Assembly (NCBI GenBank): GCA_002221725.1
Contig: NJFT01000129.1
Location: forward strand, 48,957 to 112,956
Source: Scedosporium boydii
Taxonomy: Eukaryota > Ascomycota > Sordariomycetes > Microascales > Microascaceae
Direction of reading: 5' to 3'
DNA length: 64,000 bases
Shown: one piece after another, positions 12,701-24,806 of the stretch
Position numbering within the stretch: the stretch's first letter is position 1
Layout: every line of letters starts with the position of its first letter
Position numbers and translations under genes: made by a program
Notes under the pieces: model-generated
The model's input: the letters and a program-made list of their open reading frames with translations, nothing else
Database searches by the model: none
Told to the model about the DNA's origin: nothing

Positions 12701-15106
12701 CGGTCTCACCTGGGGTTGAGGTGGTCAGCACGACCGAGACCTAGCCTCTAGAGAAAATCAATGTTGGGCTCAATAGACGGCTATCTATTCTTTAGGAGCA
12801 TTCACTCTCGCCTAGTGATGGGGAGAATCAATTTTGAGAGTAATACTATGGTAGTGTTTGAACGACCCGAGCTCCGAGAGGCGTCATGAGATTGAGGGTC
12901 TCCTGGCCAGTACATGGGGGCAGATCCGTGCAGAAACACGGGGGAAAGCCTGAGGAAGGCGTGTGAATATGTCATTCACGCAACTGAGTACGGCTTCCCT
13001 ACCTAGCAGGTTGGGGTGTGATCAGAAGCGCCAGGAAACGGCGTTTTTGTTTAAACCGAAGGCTTCACTATGAATCAAAGACTGGGAACTCATCGAATAA
13101 AGAGCCATGTGGGAGTTCTCGTTAAACGTCCCAGCCTTGGGTTCGGTACTGCATAGACAGCGGGGGAGAATGTATGCAGTCCGTCGACTTTGGTCACTGG
13201 ATTTGCAAGCCGCTCGCGATGATGATGTCGCCGGCATATTGTAATATAAAGTGAGACGAGAATAGAAACTTCTTCAGGCGAGATCGGAAGCAGGATCGAA
13301 GTTATGTCAAGACGTCTCAAGGCCATCGCCGAGAGGCCTGAGGCTCGCTTGGCAGGCTTCCTTCCATAGACACTACGAACTCTGCGGAAAATATCACTAC
13401 AGTAGCCTCATTCTGTGAACAGTCTGCCCATCAATGGCAAGTGTATCAAGTGTATCAACTAGCTCCTTTCGGGGTCCCGCGACTAATAGATGCCAGTGAT
13501 TGTCGCTGAATATATCCGAGGTCCATGGACGGCGCTACTCGCGGGAGAAAACCTACAAGATATGGATCAAAGGGGAAGCGAACCTCTTCGACACTCGCCG
13601 AGAGCAATCCCGACTGACAGAGAGACCGGCGAGGTCCGGCTAAAATGTCCTCCTGACATCCCAACTGAAGTCTCTGGGCAGCCATCACTCCATCGACAAC
13701 AACAAGGTTAAAACTCGGCGCGTACTTCGCGAGCTCTTCCGAAGCAGTGAGCGAATCAAAGTCCCAAGACGATCGACAAGCTCGCCTCTCCCTCCCAAGA
13801 AGGAATCGGTCACAATATGCCGCACCCTCTTTTCTCATTGTCCCAAGACCTCGAAGAAAAGTATTATTGGTGAAACTAAAATTTCGCGATAGCGAGGTTG
13901 TCGTCCATCGTCGCCCAGAAGCTTCGGCCATGTGCTGCGTTGATTGGTCACCAGGGAAAATCCGCGGGTGGCCGGGAACTCAACGTCGGAGGGCGGAGTG
14001 CAATGCTAGGGAGCCGCAGATCGAGGGAGCCAGCCAAGAGCCCCGTGGACTGCTCAATGCCCAGGACGTGCTTTTGATCTCCCATGTTACCGGTGCTGAT
14101 GGCGGTGAGGTGCACATACAATCGTGTCGTCGCGAAAGTCTCTAGTAATTTTCCAATGAATGGCCCATGAAAATTGCAGAGTCCCTTTTTCCTCAAGAAA
14201 CAGCTGTCCGTTTCTATTTTTTGATTTTGAAACAAGAGCCGGGCGGCCGGGAGCCAAGCCGCACGGGAACGCTGAGAGAGTCGGGATCGTCTCCAGCCCA
14301 GGTGCAGGTCGCAAGTCGCGGCGCTAAGGCACCAAGGCACTCAGGGGGCTGTCACAAGGCACAAGTGCACAATTGATGCTGGCATGGCAGTTACGCCTGC
14401 TGGTTTAGGACGTGGGCGTTGAATCAGCGCACTTGTCATTACGTCAAAGTAGAGCCGGACGCCCTAACAGCTTCCTTCCCCACCACGCTCCCCAGCATTG
14501 CGCATTGCAGCGGGCGCTCAACTGCCTCGTGTTAGTGCATCATAGTGCATCAATACATCGATATGTCAAGTGGTCATTGTTCAAGCACGTTGTGTACATC
14601 GATGCACACCTCAAACAAAGTCTGAGAACGAGTCCTTCTTTCGTACCTCAACTCTTTTCTGTTTCTCCTTTAGATGTAAACGCTGTGTGTGCTCTGTGCT
14701 GTTCCCCGCCTCGAAGTTTACTTGCGGGTGCATTCGTCCGCTCTACAAAGGGCGTGTAGCCCACGCAGACTTTGAAACGCTGATGCAGACCTTATCTTGC
14801 ATCCATTCCCCCGTTCCCTCCAGCTTGCTACGTTGATCTTGTATCCTTCTACTCTCCCTTCGGCAGCTCTTGTTTCCAGTATAGTTTCTGGCTCACATCG
14901 ACTAGCTCTTTTTTCTTCTTATTTTTTTCTTTTTCTTCTTCTTCCCTTGCTGAGTGAAACAAGCTCCTGCTGCCGTTCAACCACCTCTCGCAAACAAGTC
15001 CCCTAACCCACCGACTCGCCGAACATCGGCACCGTCAGCTGTCTCAAGTCTACCACGCCCAGAAGCGTTCCTTGTGATAATATCAATACCTAGGCCCACC
15101 ACCACC

Positions 15107-16772
15107 ATGGCCACGGCAGTCGCTGCGACTCGGGTGCCCGACAAGATCGAAGAAAACTCCAGTGATGGCTCGAAGCTCAGGACATTTATTACCATTTTGA
15201 AGAAGTAAGACATTACCTGGACCCTGAAATTCACCTTGAGCTACACATTCTTCGGTGGGTTGCCAAGACGGCATGCTAACAGTAGGCGCTAATTAGGTTC
15301 ATTGGTGTCGCTGACCTCGCCAACGTTCGCTTCTCCCTTCCTTCTCAGCTTTTGGAACCTACTCCCAACCTCGAGTACTGGAACTATCTCGATGCCCCGA
15401 ATGCCTTTGTCGCCATCGGCACGTCCGACGAGCCGCTCGATCGTATCCTCGAGGTCTTGCGGTTTTGGTTCACAAAGGATTTAAAATATGTGAAGGGAAG
15501 GCCGTGCAAGCCTTATAATTCTTGCCTTGGCGAGTTCTTCAGGGTACGTTATGGAATCCCAAGACTCCTGCGGTTGCGACGACGTCAGCGACGTTGTTGA
15601 GCCTGCCCGCTACGATGCGCTACCCCGGGTAGTATTAGTTAAATGCACCTAACTAACCGCCTTGTTAACAGTGTAACTGGGAAACTGAGAACAATGCGCC
15701 GCGCATCTGCACTAATACCCTCAAGGGCACCGCCAGCGGAGCCTCAAGTGTAAAATCCAGCAAGTCCGGCTCCGGCTCCGGTTCTCCCCAGAATGTCTCG
15801 ACCGTCTCCCTCTCCGTCCCTCAGCACCCGCTCGAGCCGCGCCCCGAGCACCTGGTCAGGGTATCCTACCTGACCGAGCAGACCTCCCACCACCCCCCGG
15901 TCAGCGCGTTCCACATCAGCTGCCCCGAGAGGGGACTCTCGGCCCGAGGCTTCGACCAGATCTCGGCCAAATTTACGGGTACCACGATCAAGGTGTCCCC
16001 CGGCGAGCATAACATGGGCATCTTTATTACTCTTGATAAGAGGGACGGGGAAACCTATCAGCTCACGCACCCGGCGGCGCATCTTGGTGGATTCTTTAGG
16101 GGTAGCCTGAACGTGTCCGTCTCTGAGGTTGCGTACATCACTTGTCCCCAGACGAAGCTCAAGGCCATTCTGAGCTATGTGGAGGAGGGTTGGCTTGGAA
16201 GGACTACTAACAAGGTTCACGGCGTTATTTTCCATTATGACCCCGAGAATGACGACAAGACCCGCATCCAGGATGTCCCTGACAAGGATATCCTCGCCCG
16301 GTTAGGTGGTCCTTGGAGAGAGAAGGTTGTGTTGACTCTAGGTCCTAAGCCCTTGGTAAGCATTTACGACTCCTTTTCTTACATGATATAAAAATCCTAA
16401 CCCACCAAAATGCAGGCCTCACATCCCATCGAGGACCAATACACCATCATCGACATGGCCCCCCTCTCCGTCGCCCCCAAGGTCCTCCCCCCTCGCGAGA
16501 AACAACTCCCCAACGAATCCCTCACCCTCTGGGCCGGCGTCACCGACGCCATCATGTCAAAGCAGTACTCCAAGGCCACTACCGTCAAGATAGAGCTCGA
16601 GGAAGAGCAGCGCGAGAAGGCGCGGCAGCGAGAGCGCGACAACGTCGAGTGGCAGCCCGTCTTCTTTACCCACGTCACGGGTAACGGCGGCAGGCCCGAT
16701 TTGACGGATAAGGGTAAGGAGGTGTTGAAGAGGGCGCAAGAGGGTAGGTGGGAGTTGGATGACGTCCTGTGA
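15107..16772 (+). CDS. oxysterol-binding protein / ORP family lipid-transfer protein
   Basis: Four exons, 15107-15204, 15297-15543, 15672-16355 and 16416-16772, give a 461-residue protein. All three introns have GT-AG ends and phases that fit. It is an ORP made of the lipid-binding domain only: no PH domain or ankyrin repeats precede it. The family signature appears as EQTSHHPPVSAF at about residues 184-195; its paired histidines contact phosphoinositide head groups in this family. The N-terminus (FIGVADLANVRFSLPSQLLE) is typical of the lid and start of the barrel. Such proteins move sterols, or phosphatidylserine, against PI4P at membrane contact sites. The length and N-terminus recall the Osh4/Osh6 types, and I cannot tell which. 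The start was chosen at 15107 for its CACCATGG context. The frame stays open upstream to 14954, so a longer form is possible. A Ser/Gly-rich loop lies at about 135-155. Confidence 0.95.
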
Positions 16773-17305
16773 GGGTGTGTGGTGGGGGAAGTAGATTAAG
16801 TGAAGTTTGGGGAGTTTTTGGAGCATTGCGGGTTAGAACTGCATGGTTACCATGTTTTTTTTCTGTTCATTTTTCTTGTTTCTTTTTCGCTTCATTTTTA
16901 CTTTCATTTTTTGGCCCTTCATTCCCGCTGGTAGCTGATAGTTGACGGCTAGAAAGGGAGAGAGGGATTGATATATATACGGGCATGACAGCCGAGAAAC
17001 CATAATGCGTTTCCGACACCAGAACAGAGAGGGGAGAACTCCATTCAACATGATATCAAACATGCGCTTTCACTCACGAACGTATTTTCTCTTCTCAACG
17101 TGACGCAACGTCTATTATCGTATCTGGTATTACATATGAGAGTGGGAAATTTGATAAAAAGATAATACACTTGACCGCCTGCTTAGAATGCGGTGTTTTG
17201 TTTTTTTCCAACCCTCGAGTTTTTCGGATTTCAGCTTCTCAGCAAACTCATACAGATTCTCTCCCCAAAATGCCTCAACCCCTTCGTCAAGTTACCTTTG
17301 CTTAC
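16773..17305. other. convergent intergenic region
   Basis: This 533-nt gap lies between two converging genes, the oxysterol-binding protein and MAM33. It should contain both 3' UTRs. T-rich stretches occur at about 16850-16915. No other feature is seen. Confidence 0.6.
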
Positions 17306-18345
17306 TTACAAGTCAACAAAGTTCTTGACGTTCTGCAACCACCTCTGGTACTCCTTCTGCTCCTTATAATCAATATAATCAGGAGTAAAAGTAGCAAGGC
17401 CCTGGGAAATACCCCTCTCCTCAAGATACTGCTCCATCAACACCTGAAGGTCCTCATCAAGCGTAGCGAAGCTGGGACCGGGGTACGCATCGACGCGGGC
17501 GTGCGACGCCTCGGGGGTGGACGCGAAGGCCTGGTTCGCGTCGGCGTAGTAGTGCACGTTGTCGACGATGAGGGCGCCGTCCTGGGCAGTGCACTCGATG
17601 GAGAGAGCGCCGGGGCCCTTGGAGGGCTTCTCGACGACGACGGTGAGGTGGGTAGGGGGAGCAGCGCCGCCGAATTCTTCGGCGTCTTCGTCGACGAGGT
17701 CATCTTCGGCGGCGGAGCGGGAGGAGGCGTTGCGGTCTTGGCTGGCGGGCTGGTTGTCGAGGTTTTCGGCGTCGTCGAAGGCTTGATCGTCTTCCATCAG
17801 GTCTTCATCCTGGTAGGGGAGCTCGGTGATGGAGAAGGAGACAGTGATCCTAAAATGGGGCAACACGTTAGATCAATGCCTATTCCATCAAAAAGAGACA
17901 AGGGTGAAGATAATGTTCCGTCCAGTAGATAAAAGTCCGAGGGCCAACGGAAGTGAAAAAAAAAAAGGCTGCAAAGTATCAACAAAACTTACTTCTCATC
18001 ACCATGCTTCTTTACAAGCTTAACCTCCTCCTTGCCCTCAACATCAACAACCTCGAACTGTCCATTGGCCAAGAAATCCTTGATGCTAGCAGGCATCTGC
18101 TCCTCCTTGGAAACCTCCTCCTCGAACTGGATCTCGCTCTCGAGCTTCGCAGAGAGCTCGGCGTCGACCTCGCTCTTAGACGCGCGGAGGGCGGAGGTGG
18201 AGAAGGAGTAGGTCGCGCGAGGGAACGCTACGCGGACGGCCGCGGTGCGGGTAGCTGGGAGACGGGCGAGGAGGGAGATGGAGGCTCGGGAGACCCTGGG
18301 GAGGGCTCGGGGAGCGGCGCGGCTGAGGGACCTGAAGGCGAGCAT
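17306..18345 (-). CDS. MAM33: mitochondrial acidic protein MAM33 / p32 (C1QBP family)
   Basis: Two exons, 18345-17993 and 17849-17306, joined across a 143-nt intron (donor GTAAGT, acceptor TTTTAG), give 298 residues. The N-terminus (MLAFRSLSRAAPRALPRVSR and on to about residue 50) is rich in Arg, Ser and Ala with no acidic residues, as expected of a mitochondrial presequence. Next comes the MAM33 fold: SEVDAELSAKLESEI, FLANGQFEVVDVEG, then a long acidic loop (EDDLVDEDAEEF). The C-terminal helix is YKEQKEYQRWLQNVKNFV. The family forms acidic doughnut-shaped trimers in the matrix and supports mitochondrial translation and ribosome assembly. The neighbouring oxysterol-binding protein gene converges on it. 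The family assignment is firm. Confidence 0.95.
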
Positions 18346-19011
18346 TGTGTCGCGTATATAGGGAGAAATCGAAATATAAAAATAGAGGATTTGAAGAAAG
18401 GGCGCGGTAAGGGGAGTGGATGATACAAAGCGTTGGTTGATGAGCAGGAAGAAAAAGTCGAGGTATCGCGTTGTACAAGTTTGAGGCCAAGCTTGGAGCT
18501 TGTCGAAAAATTTCCAACAGATCTGGGATATCAGATCAGACTTGGACCCGCCGAGAATTGACGACGATGACAGGGGTGCTACAATGACGCGGATGAGTCA
18601 GCAATGAAACAGCAACATACTGATTTGAACTTGAAGCATCAAATCGGAGATGAACAATGAAGTCGTATTATGAACTTGGATTTATACCCTCAACTGAGAT
18701 GTAAACTTGAGCATTCAAGATACCTGGACAACGCTCATAGGTATAAAACAGAATAGTCAACAGCCAAAGACCCTGAAAATGCAGGACCTTTCCCTCTGAC
18801 TCCTAGAAACGCCTCTAACAATGCAGCCGCCCATAAATTCCATTCCCCAGACCCAATCCCCAAAACGCCATAAGGTAGTCTCGTACAAAATATAAACTGG
18901 CTGGTGTAATACTCCTGACAGTCGCGGCGGTGGCCAACCTTGCTCTTTCAATCTCCTCCGGCCCCTTTTTCTACGTCGTTTTATAGAAACACAGTTCTGG
19001 AAACTCGCACC
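18346..19011. other. intergenic, MAM33 promoter and EXO1 3' flank
   Basis: A gap of 666 nt between two minus-strand genes. It should hold the MAM33 promoter/5' UTR (right of 18345) and the EXO1 3' UTR. No distinct motif or RNA gene is seen. Confidence 0.55.
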
Positions 19012-21463
19012 TTATCTATGCATGAATCGGGACAAGTCCAATCGCACATGCAGGTTGGTTCCAACATAAGTCGCGTTATCACCATCAGCTTCCGACTCCA
19101 TCTCTGCGCCCTTGTCAATAAACGGGATTTGATCCTCGCTGCCACACATGTTGAGGGCCGCAACTTCGTCGAGATCCACCTTAGGCAGGGGAACAAACGC
19201 CGGGTTAACGGGAAGAGAACCAAGAGATGATCTCTTCGGCTCGGACACCGGCTTTCTGTTTCCCGCCGAAGGCTTCAAGGGGGACCGCGTGCCCCGCCGG
19301 AGGGCCTGGCTGCCAATCCTTTGCAGAGGAGTCAACATTGACATACCGGTGGAGGGGGTGGCTGTCATGGACCTAGATAGTGAAGGCGTGAAAGTCGAGC
19401 TCTGCGAAGAGACAGATGACGCAATGGAAGGACTAGGCTCGCTATCTGCCCTATTCTGACTCGAAGAGCCTGGTTGGTAGAAGAACTTTTGCAGTGAGAC
19501 ACGGTTGGTAGATGAAAGGCGAGGTGGAGTCGACGTGGGACGATCAGGCAATTGCGGCGGAGGACAGGACATCTTGTCCCGTTTAGCTTCCTCCCGGTCC
19601 GGCTTTTGAAGCGAAGAGACGCCGTCCTTTTCTGGCGCCTCGTCTTTGTTTCTTCGGGCTTCCTCATCATAAATTTCAATTGATCGTCTCGATTGTGATG
19701 GGAGGTCCCATCCCTCCCAAACAGGCAAGGTCTTCAGCGCCTCCTCAATCGAGTCATCCGAGAAGATATGTGCCTCATATTTAGAGGGCACTGATTCCTT
19801 GGCCGAAGGTTCAGGCAGGCTTGGCTCGGAAGCCTTGGGCGAAAAGAACTTGCTATGTTCGGAATCAGCACCGCCGTCATTGCTCGCATCTTGCTCATCG
19901 CTAGTACAGAGCCGAGCCTTCTTTGTTGGCCGTTGAGATGAGGGGGATAGCGAAGCAAGGGTCGAGTGCTGCGCTCTTCCGCTGCCCGTACCACTTCTTC
20001 GCGGTGATGTTGTTCGATCGTACTTGACTCTAGAAAGGGCAGACGCCACTGTTTCCGTCGGTCGCAGCCGAGGTGGTGCCGTTCTAGAACTTCGGGTCGA
20101 AGGGACTCCGCCTCTCTGCGCCGCCCTTGGTGGATCAATATATGGTCTTGGGAGAGGATACACACGCGGGACAAGGCCGCTTTGAGTTATCTCGGCGATG
20201 CGTTGAGGATCCACGGCAAATTGATTTCGGTCCATCTCGCCCATGGGAATCCGGCTGGTCTTCTTGAAATACGAGTTGATCGGCTTCGGATCCCGACCAT
20301 TCATAGACTTCGTACTCTGCGGATGCGTGTTCGTGGAGACGGGGTGGATCGAAATCGATGATGCACGCCGTCTCTTGGGAGATGGCGCCTGAACAACGAT
20401 GGGTTGTTTCGTGATGGGATTTACGTCTCCTGCGGCAATTGCGCGTGCTAAATCAGGCTCGACGTGTGCTCCTATGAAAGGAAATTTTTCGGCTTCGTTT
20501 GTAGGGTCTTCGGTCAGAAGAACCAGCTCTTTCTTCTCGGGGCAGAAGACCCGTTGGTGCAGGAACGTCAACTCGGCCTGGTAAAAAGACGGAAGGTAGT
20601 CTTCCGAGGCGACGACCTTTCCTTCAAACTGGAGGCGTTGCACGACCTTCTCTGGCGTCTTGTACTGTCGAAGATAGCGGTAGGCCGTCTTGAGGCCTGT
20701 ACCTTTCAAGCCCTCCAGATAATCACACCCACTAAAGATTGCCATCCGTCTAAAGTCCGTGTCCGTCCAGCCCGTCAAGGACACTTCGCGGCATGCACAA
20801 AGGTCGCGGCGATTGATCTCGATACAAGCGCCGTATCTGTCGAGTTTGGTGATAAGTAGCTTGGCGCCAAAGACGAGCAGGTCAGAGTCCTCGGAGATGA
20901 TGCCGTCAATGAGACCTTTCCGCTCGAGATAGACCAGTTGCGCATCGGCTTCGTACGGGGCCACGACGTAGGGAATGCCGTGTTTCTTGAGTTCGTTGAT
21001 CAGATGGCGTGCCATCTCGGGTGTGATGTCGATTGACTTTTGAAATTCCTGCCCTGCGAGGCGTGGCTTTCCTGCCTTAATGTACTCCATACCTTTTTTC
21101 TTATGCTCCTCTCGAGAACGCTCTCTAGCTGCTTCGGTTCCGGCTTTGCTGGGTAGGAAGTCGCCGTCAAACACGAGATAGGGCTTCACCCCGAAGTGCC
21201 TGAGCATTTGGACACGGCTCATGGCGTAATAGACGTATCTGTTATGTAGGATGACTCGGCGGTTAGGCAAAGGCGGGCGAGGAGAAAAGGAGGGTCACAT
21301 ACCTCCGCGTCGGTTTGTCTTGTGCGAGTTCGTTGGCACAGGCGATCGCTCCTCGATGGAGCCAGCCATACGCATCAACGCCGAGGGTCTTGCCATTGTA
21401 TCTCTTCAGTTGCGATTGTTTCTGGATGGATTTAAGGAGCGGAAAAAGGCCCGACACGCCCAT
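19012..21463 (-). CDS. EXO1: exonuclease 1 (Rad2/XPG-family 5'-3' nuclease)
   Basis: Exon 1 is 21463-21303 and exon 2 is 21238-19012; the 64-nt intron has donor GTATGT and acceptor AACAG. The product is 795 residues. The N-domain starts MGVSGLFPLLKSIQK, and the acidic metal ligands are in place: GVDAYGWLHRGA (D30), VFDGDFLPSK, APYEADAQL (E/D pair), SEDSDLLVFGAK, and the H3TH region FSGCDYLEGLKGTGLKTA. This arrangement is the EXO1 subfamily rather than FEN1 or XPG, because the N and I regions are nearly contiguous and a long disordered C-tail follows (about residues 350-795, rich in Ser/Pro/Arg). EXO1 resects DNA ends for recombination and excises mismatched strands with MutS/MutL partners in the nucleus. 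Transcription is divergent from TMA16. Confidence 0.97.
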
Positions 21464-22049
21464 GGTGGGCTAAGAATGGGGATATTGTTGACAGTGGTGG
21501 AAGTGAAGGGGTCCAGCACGGAAGCTCGTGAGTGAGGCTATTTTACAACAACCGAACAATTGGGACGGGTTCCATGGGGAAAAGCAGTCACCGAGAAAGA
21601 GCGGAGGATGGGGTTTTAAGCTGGTGAGAGATTGACCGGGTTAGGTCGTGAAGCCCGCGCCGTGAACTGGGGAATTTGGCCGTGACATTCATGGGTTCTC
21701 GACGCGTTGATTTTGGATCGAGGTACCTCGGACGGGGGGTCGCGTGTGGTGTGTATCTATTCCCCCGTTGCCTGGAAGAGCTTGCAACAGTGTGGGGGGT
21801 TCAGTGGGTTCAGCGGCGAGGAAGCCGCTCGACAGGGGCATGTTTAGTGGATGGAATAGCAAGGGCAGGCTTCAATTGTTGTAATTTTCCCGGATTAGGA
21901 CTAGCTCTACGATATTTCCCGGGCAACGGCTATGTCGGTTCAAGCCAGCCGTTGTCGGTCAGATCCAGCCGGCGAGCCCCGCTTCAGTCCATAAGAGCCA
22001 AGACGCCGTTCTTGCAGAGAATTCAATGCTAATTACCTAACCCACATGG

Positions 22050-22093
22050 TTCTAAGTGTGGAAAAAATAAATTCTAAGTGTGGAAAAAATAAA
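22050..22093. repeat. perfect 22-bp tandem duplication
   Basis: Two adjacent identical 22-nt units (22050-22071 and 22072-22093), each containing CTAAGTGTGG followed by an A-rich tail. The pair sits about 175 nt upstream of the TMA16 start codon, in its promoter. Confidence 0.9.
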
Positions 22094-22195
22094 TTCAACC
22101 CACTTTAAAGCACACAGGTACGAATGAGAAGACGCCAATTTTTTTTTTCTTTAGTAGGGTACATAAAAGGCTGTAGTGTATTCCGTAGACTCGAG

Positions 22196-22204
22196 TACGA
22201 AGTA
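22196..22204 (-). repeat. copy of the dispersed TACTTCGTA word, TMA16 promoter
   Basis: An exact TACGAAGTA lies 65 nt upstream of the TMA16 start codon, within the EXO1-TMA16 divergent region. It is one of 17 exact copies in the window. Confidence 0.8.
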
Positions 22205-22268
22205 GAGGTGTCGGATAAGATATCAAGTTACAAGACAAATCGCCAAATCGCCGATACCGACGAGCAAA

Positions 22269-23135
22269 ATGGCAGGGACGTTTGCAAAGACCCGGAAACA
22301 AATCTCCAAAAAACGAGATGGCAACATTGGTGCCCTCCACGAGAACTCTCGCGATTCGAAGCGGCTTCACCGAGCCAGTGTCAGAGACGAGAGACTCAAC
22401 AAGCTCGCGGCTAGCCGTGGCAAGAGGGAGCAACCTATATGTGCGTCGCATTGATTACCCCAGCTCTTTTCACGAGTAGAATCGTCTCTTTCTTCATCCC
22501 GACATACTCCTGTCCTTAGTAGCCTCCCCAAGCTCTGAGAAGTATCTTCATGTGCGTGCCATCTAATAAGAAACTCGACAGTGGACCGCGTCAGTCACCT
22601 CAAAGACAAGGTTTCCGAGAATGGATCGAAGCCTCTTACTCAAGAGCAAGTAGAGAAACTTATCCATGAGTATGCAGTCTCCCATCCTTCTCTGCACCAG
22701 ATATATTGGGTGCTAGCCCTATCATGCTCAGTCTCTTGGAGCCGCCAGCTCCCTCCATTCTGAGAGAGTACTAGTATTGACGGGATTTTTTATATAGGGT
22801 TGTTCGTCAACATGACGAGGAGTTGAACACGATAAAGAAGGCACGTCGACCCGGCCGGCCTCCGAGCACTAAGGAGGACCTTCTGAGAAGAAAAGTCGAA
22901 GCGCTCACATCTGAACATGAAACTGGCTTTTGTGAGTAACCCCTCGAGTGTGCCGTGCTTGCCTCATTCTAACATCTTTCTAGTGATCCCCGACTTGACA
23001 AACGAAGAGAACATTGGCCGTCTAGAACGCTGGGAGGGGTCGTGGTCCTACCTCTGTACCCTCTCTTGGGTCAGGGTCTCCAAGGCAGGCCTCATAAGGC
23101 CGTCCACATTCCCCCCATCATCGGGAAAAAACTGA
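22269..23135 (+). CDS. TMA16: translation machinery-associated protein 16 (ribosome biogenesis)
   Basis: Four exons, 22269-22440, 22582-22669, 22798-22931 and 22984-23135, have consistent phases and give 181 residues. The start MAGTFAKTRKQISKKRDGN is Lys/Arg-rich, as usual for TMA16. Family landmarks follow: HENSRDSKRLHRASVRDERL, then ILDRVSHLKDKV, the ARRPGRPPSTKEDLL block, and a C-terminus with LERWEGSWSYLCTLSWVRVSK. Yeast Tma16 is a nuclear factor that joins pre-60S particles. The introns are small (52-141 nt) with GTGCGT, GTATGC and GTGAGT donors. The gene is divergent from EXO1. Downstream there is no obvious partner gene. Confidence 0.93.
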
Positions 23136-24806
23136 TCCTGTTGACGTGGCAGGGCCCTCCCGCGCGGGTTGCCTGCCTACAGGAGCGTTGCTTTGGTACA
23201 AGAGGAACGGTAGGGGCAAGCATAGTGCTGCCTCTATCCGATAAGGGTACGGATTATCCGACGTTTCTCAGAATCCCGAGGAGATGTAGGCGTAGGAGGT
23301 TGCGAGTCTTGGATTTCAAGACAGGGACCATGACTGGGCTAGACTTTCCAGCAATTTATTAGCAAACGTTTCCGGTTAACGACAGCGGGAATGTAAGTGG
23401 GGTGTCGGCGAACGGCGTTTTTGGGCACAGGGTTGTTTCCAAACTCTTTTGGCATGTTGTTTCAAAACTACCGAGAATATATATTGTTGTCGAACTTCAT
23501 GTTTGCGTACAAGCAACCGCCGAACGTTCGAAATTACTATTGACGAGTCCGACTAAGGCGCCTCGTGTGACTCGTGTTCTATCAATAACAAAACAACTTC
23601 CTTCGCAAGACTGTGTTTAGGCCATTATACCGTCGTTGCAAAGCATCTAGCAGAGGGTAGCAACCCGCAGCAGCTACATGATGATAGCCTCAACATCGCC
23701 TCACCATGTCGACATCTTCACTCCTCTGGAGTTGTCGTGAGACCTCACCGTAGCAGCTCGCACAGGTGCCCGGGATGCCCTCCAATCGCGGCTTCTCGGT
23801 ATTAACGTTACTTCGACTTAGTTTTCATCGATCCTTCCTCCGACACAGCCTCCTTGTACTCCCCATCATCCAGGCACATGCGGGAACATGTCTCGGACAG
23901 ACGCAGTTGCCTCCTGGAAGAAAAGATGCACATCCGCCTTGGCCCCCTGTCACTCTTCCGAGACGCATATCCAAACGGTCGGGTACTTCTCCTAAAACCA
24001 TCACCTCAAAACTCCGTGACTCCCTGCTCCACCTGCATCCCAAGAGTGCTTGCTGCCAAACTTAACACAGGAACGGAGATGCAACCTTTCTTTCTGGCCT
24101 TCTATACACAGGACAGCAAGTTCACCCGGGAAACCACTTATTAACACTCTTAGCTCCTCACCTGTCACCGATATCTTATCTCTTCTCTCCGCCTGGCCCA
24201 CCTGGACGGATACGCACCTTACACATTGCCTCTCGGTAACATTTCCCCTTGACCTCCTTACATGTGGCTACATGCAGATGACATACTTCAGGTCGGCTTC
24301 ACAGGTTGAAAGGTGTATCCTGCTTTCCAGAGCAGAGAAAGGAGAGCCAAGTTGTATCAGATGCACCATATGGAATGATGAACTCGTCCTTTGGAAGTCG
24401 ATGATTTACTGGGGCGGAGGACAGTTATGTCTGCAAGGTTTGCTATTGGCTTAGCTGGTAGCTCAGTCTGTCGTGTCTTCCGCTTGGGGGTTGCACATAG
24501 GATTCATGGGATCGAGGCGTAGGATCGCCTCAGTAAAACCATCAAGGTGAATTTCAAATATAACCTCGTCCTGCTTTCCAGCAAGGGTTGGAACGAGACT
24601 CCTTACCTCAAGTGTCCAATTCCGTTTCCTTCCCACCTGCTCAAATGACACCGACCGTGGAACTAAGCCACTATCGCCTCTTCAACATATCAAGTCCAAT
24701 TCCAGATCCCTTCGCGTTCTCGTTCTCTCAGGTAAGACAGAAAGAGGAAAAAGAATTAGTATCTCCTTACATACACTCGCTAAATACAAGTCAGATACGG
24801 ATCAGC
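23136..24806. other. intergenic, no gene seen
   Basis: About 1.7 kb with only short overlapping frames on both strands. The left part should contain the TMA16 3' UTR. I could not assemble exons for another gene. Confidence 0.5.

Larger units (their letters stand above)
3753..15106. other. 11-kb gene-poor block
   Basis: I find no frame with recognisable domains, and no chain of splice-joinable exons, over this whole stretch. The longest open frames (for example minus 13455-13931 and plus 13747-14145) overlap on opposite strands and look random. The left edge (about 3753-4500) should hold the Grainyhead promoter. The right edge (14.6-15.1 kb) is pyrimidine-rich and ends in the Kozak-like start of the oxysterol-binding protein, so it is probably its promoter and 5' UTR. 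The block contains purine and poly-T tracts, three TGACGTCA sites and four copies of the TACTTCGTA word. Long non-coding RNAs or decayed elements are possible, but I cannot show either. Confidence 0.55.
21464..22268. promoter_or_regulatory. divergent intergenic region between EXO1 and TMA16
   Basis: These 805 nt separate two start codons pointing away from each other, so both promoters must lie here. A 22-bp direct duplication is at 22050-22093 and a TACGAAGTA word at 22196-22204, 65 nt before the TMA16 start. No TATA box was confidently assigned. Confidence 0.6.

Noticed and set aside
13455..13931. 158-codon open frame on the minus strand
   Set aside because: No recognisable motif, an opposite-strand frame of similar size overlaps it, and no splice-joined neighbour exon was found.
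17171..17932. 253-codon plus-strand frame over the MAM33 gene
   Set aside because: It is the antisense shadow of MAM33 exon 2, with Val/Leu/Gly-rich content created by the acidic coding strand.
24440..24500. tRNA-like D-arm sequence (TAGCTGGTAGCTCAGT)
   Set aside because: No matching anticodon arm, T-arm or acceptor pairing was found around it.
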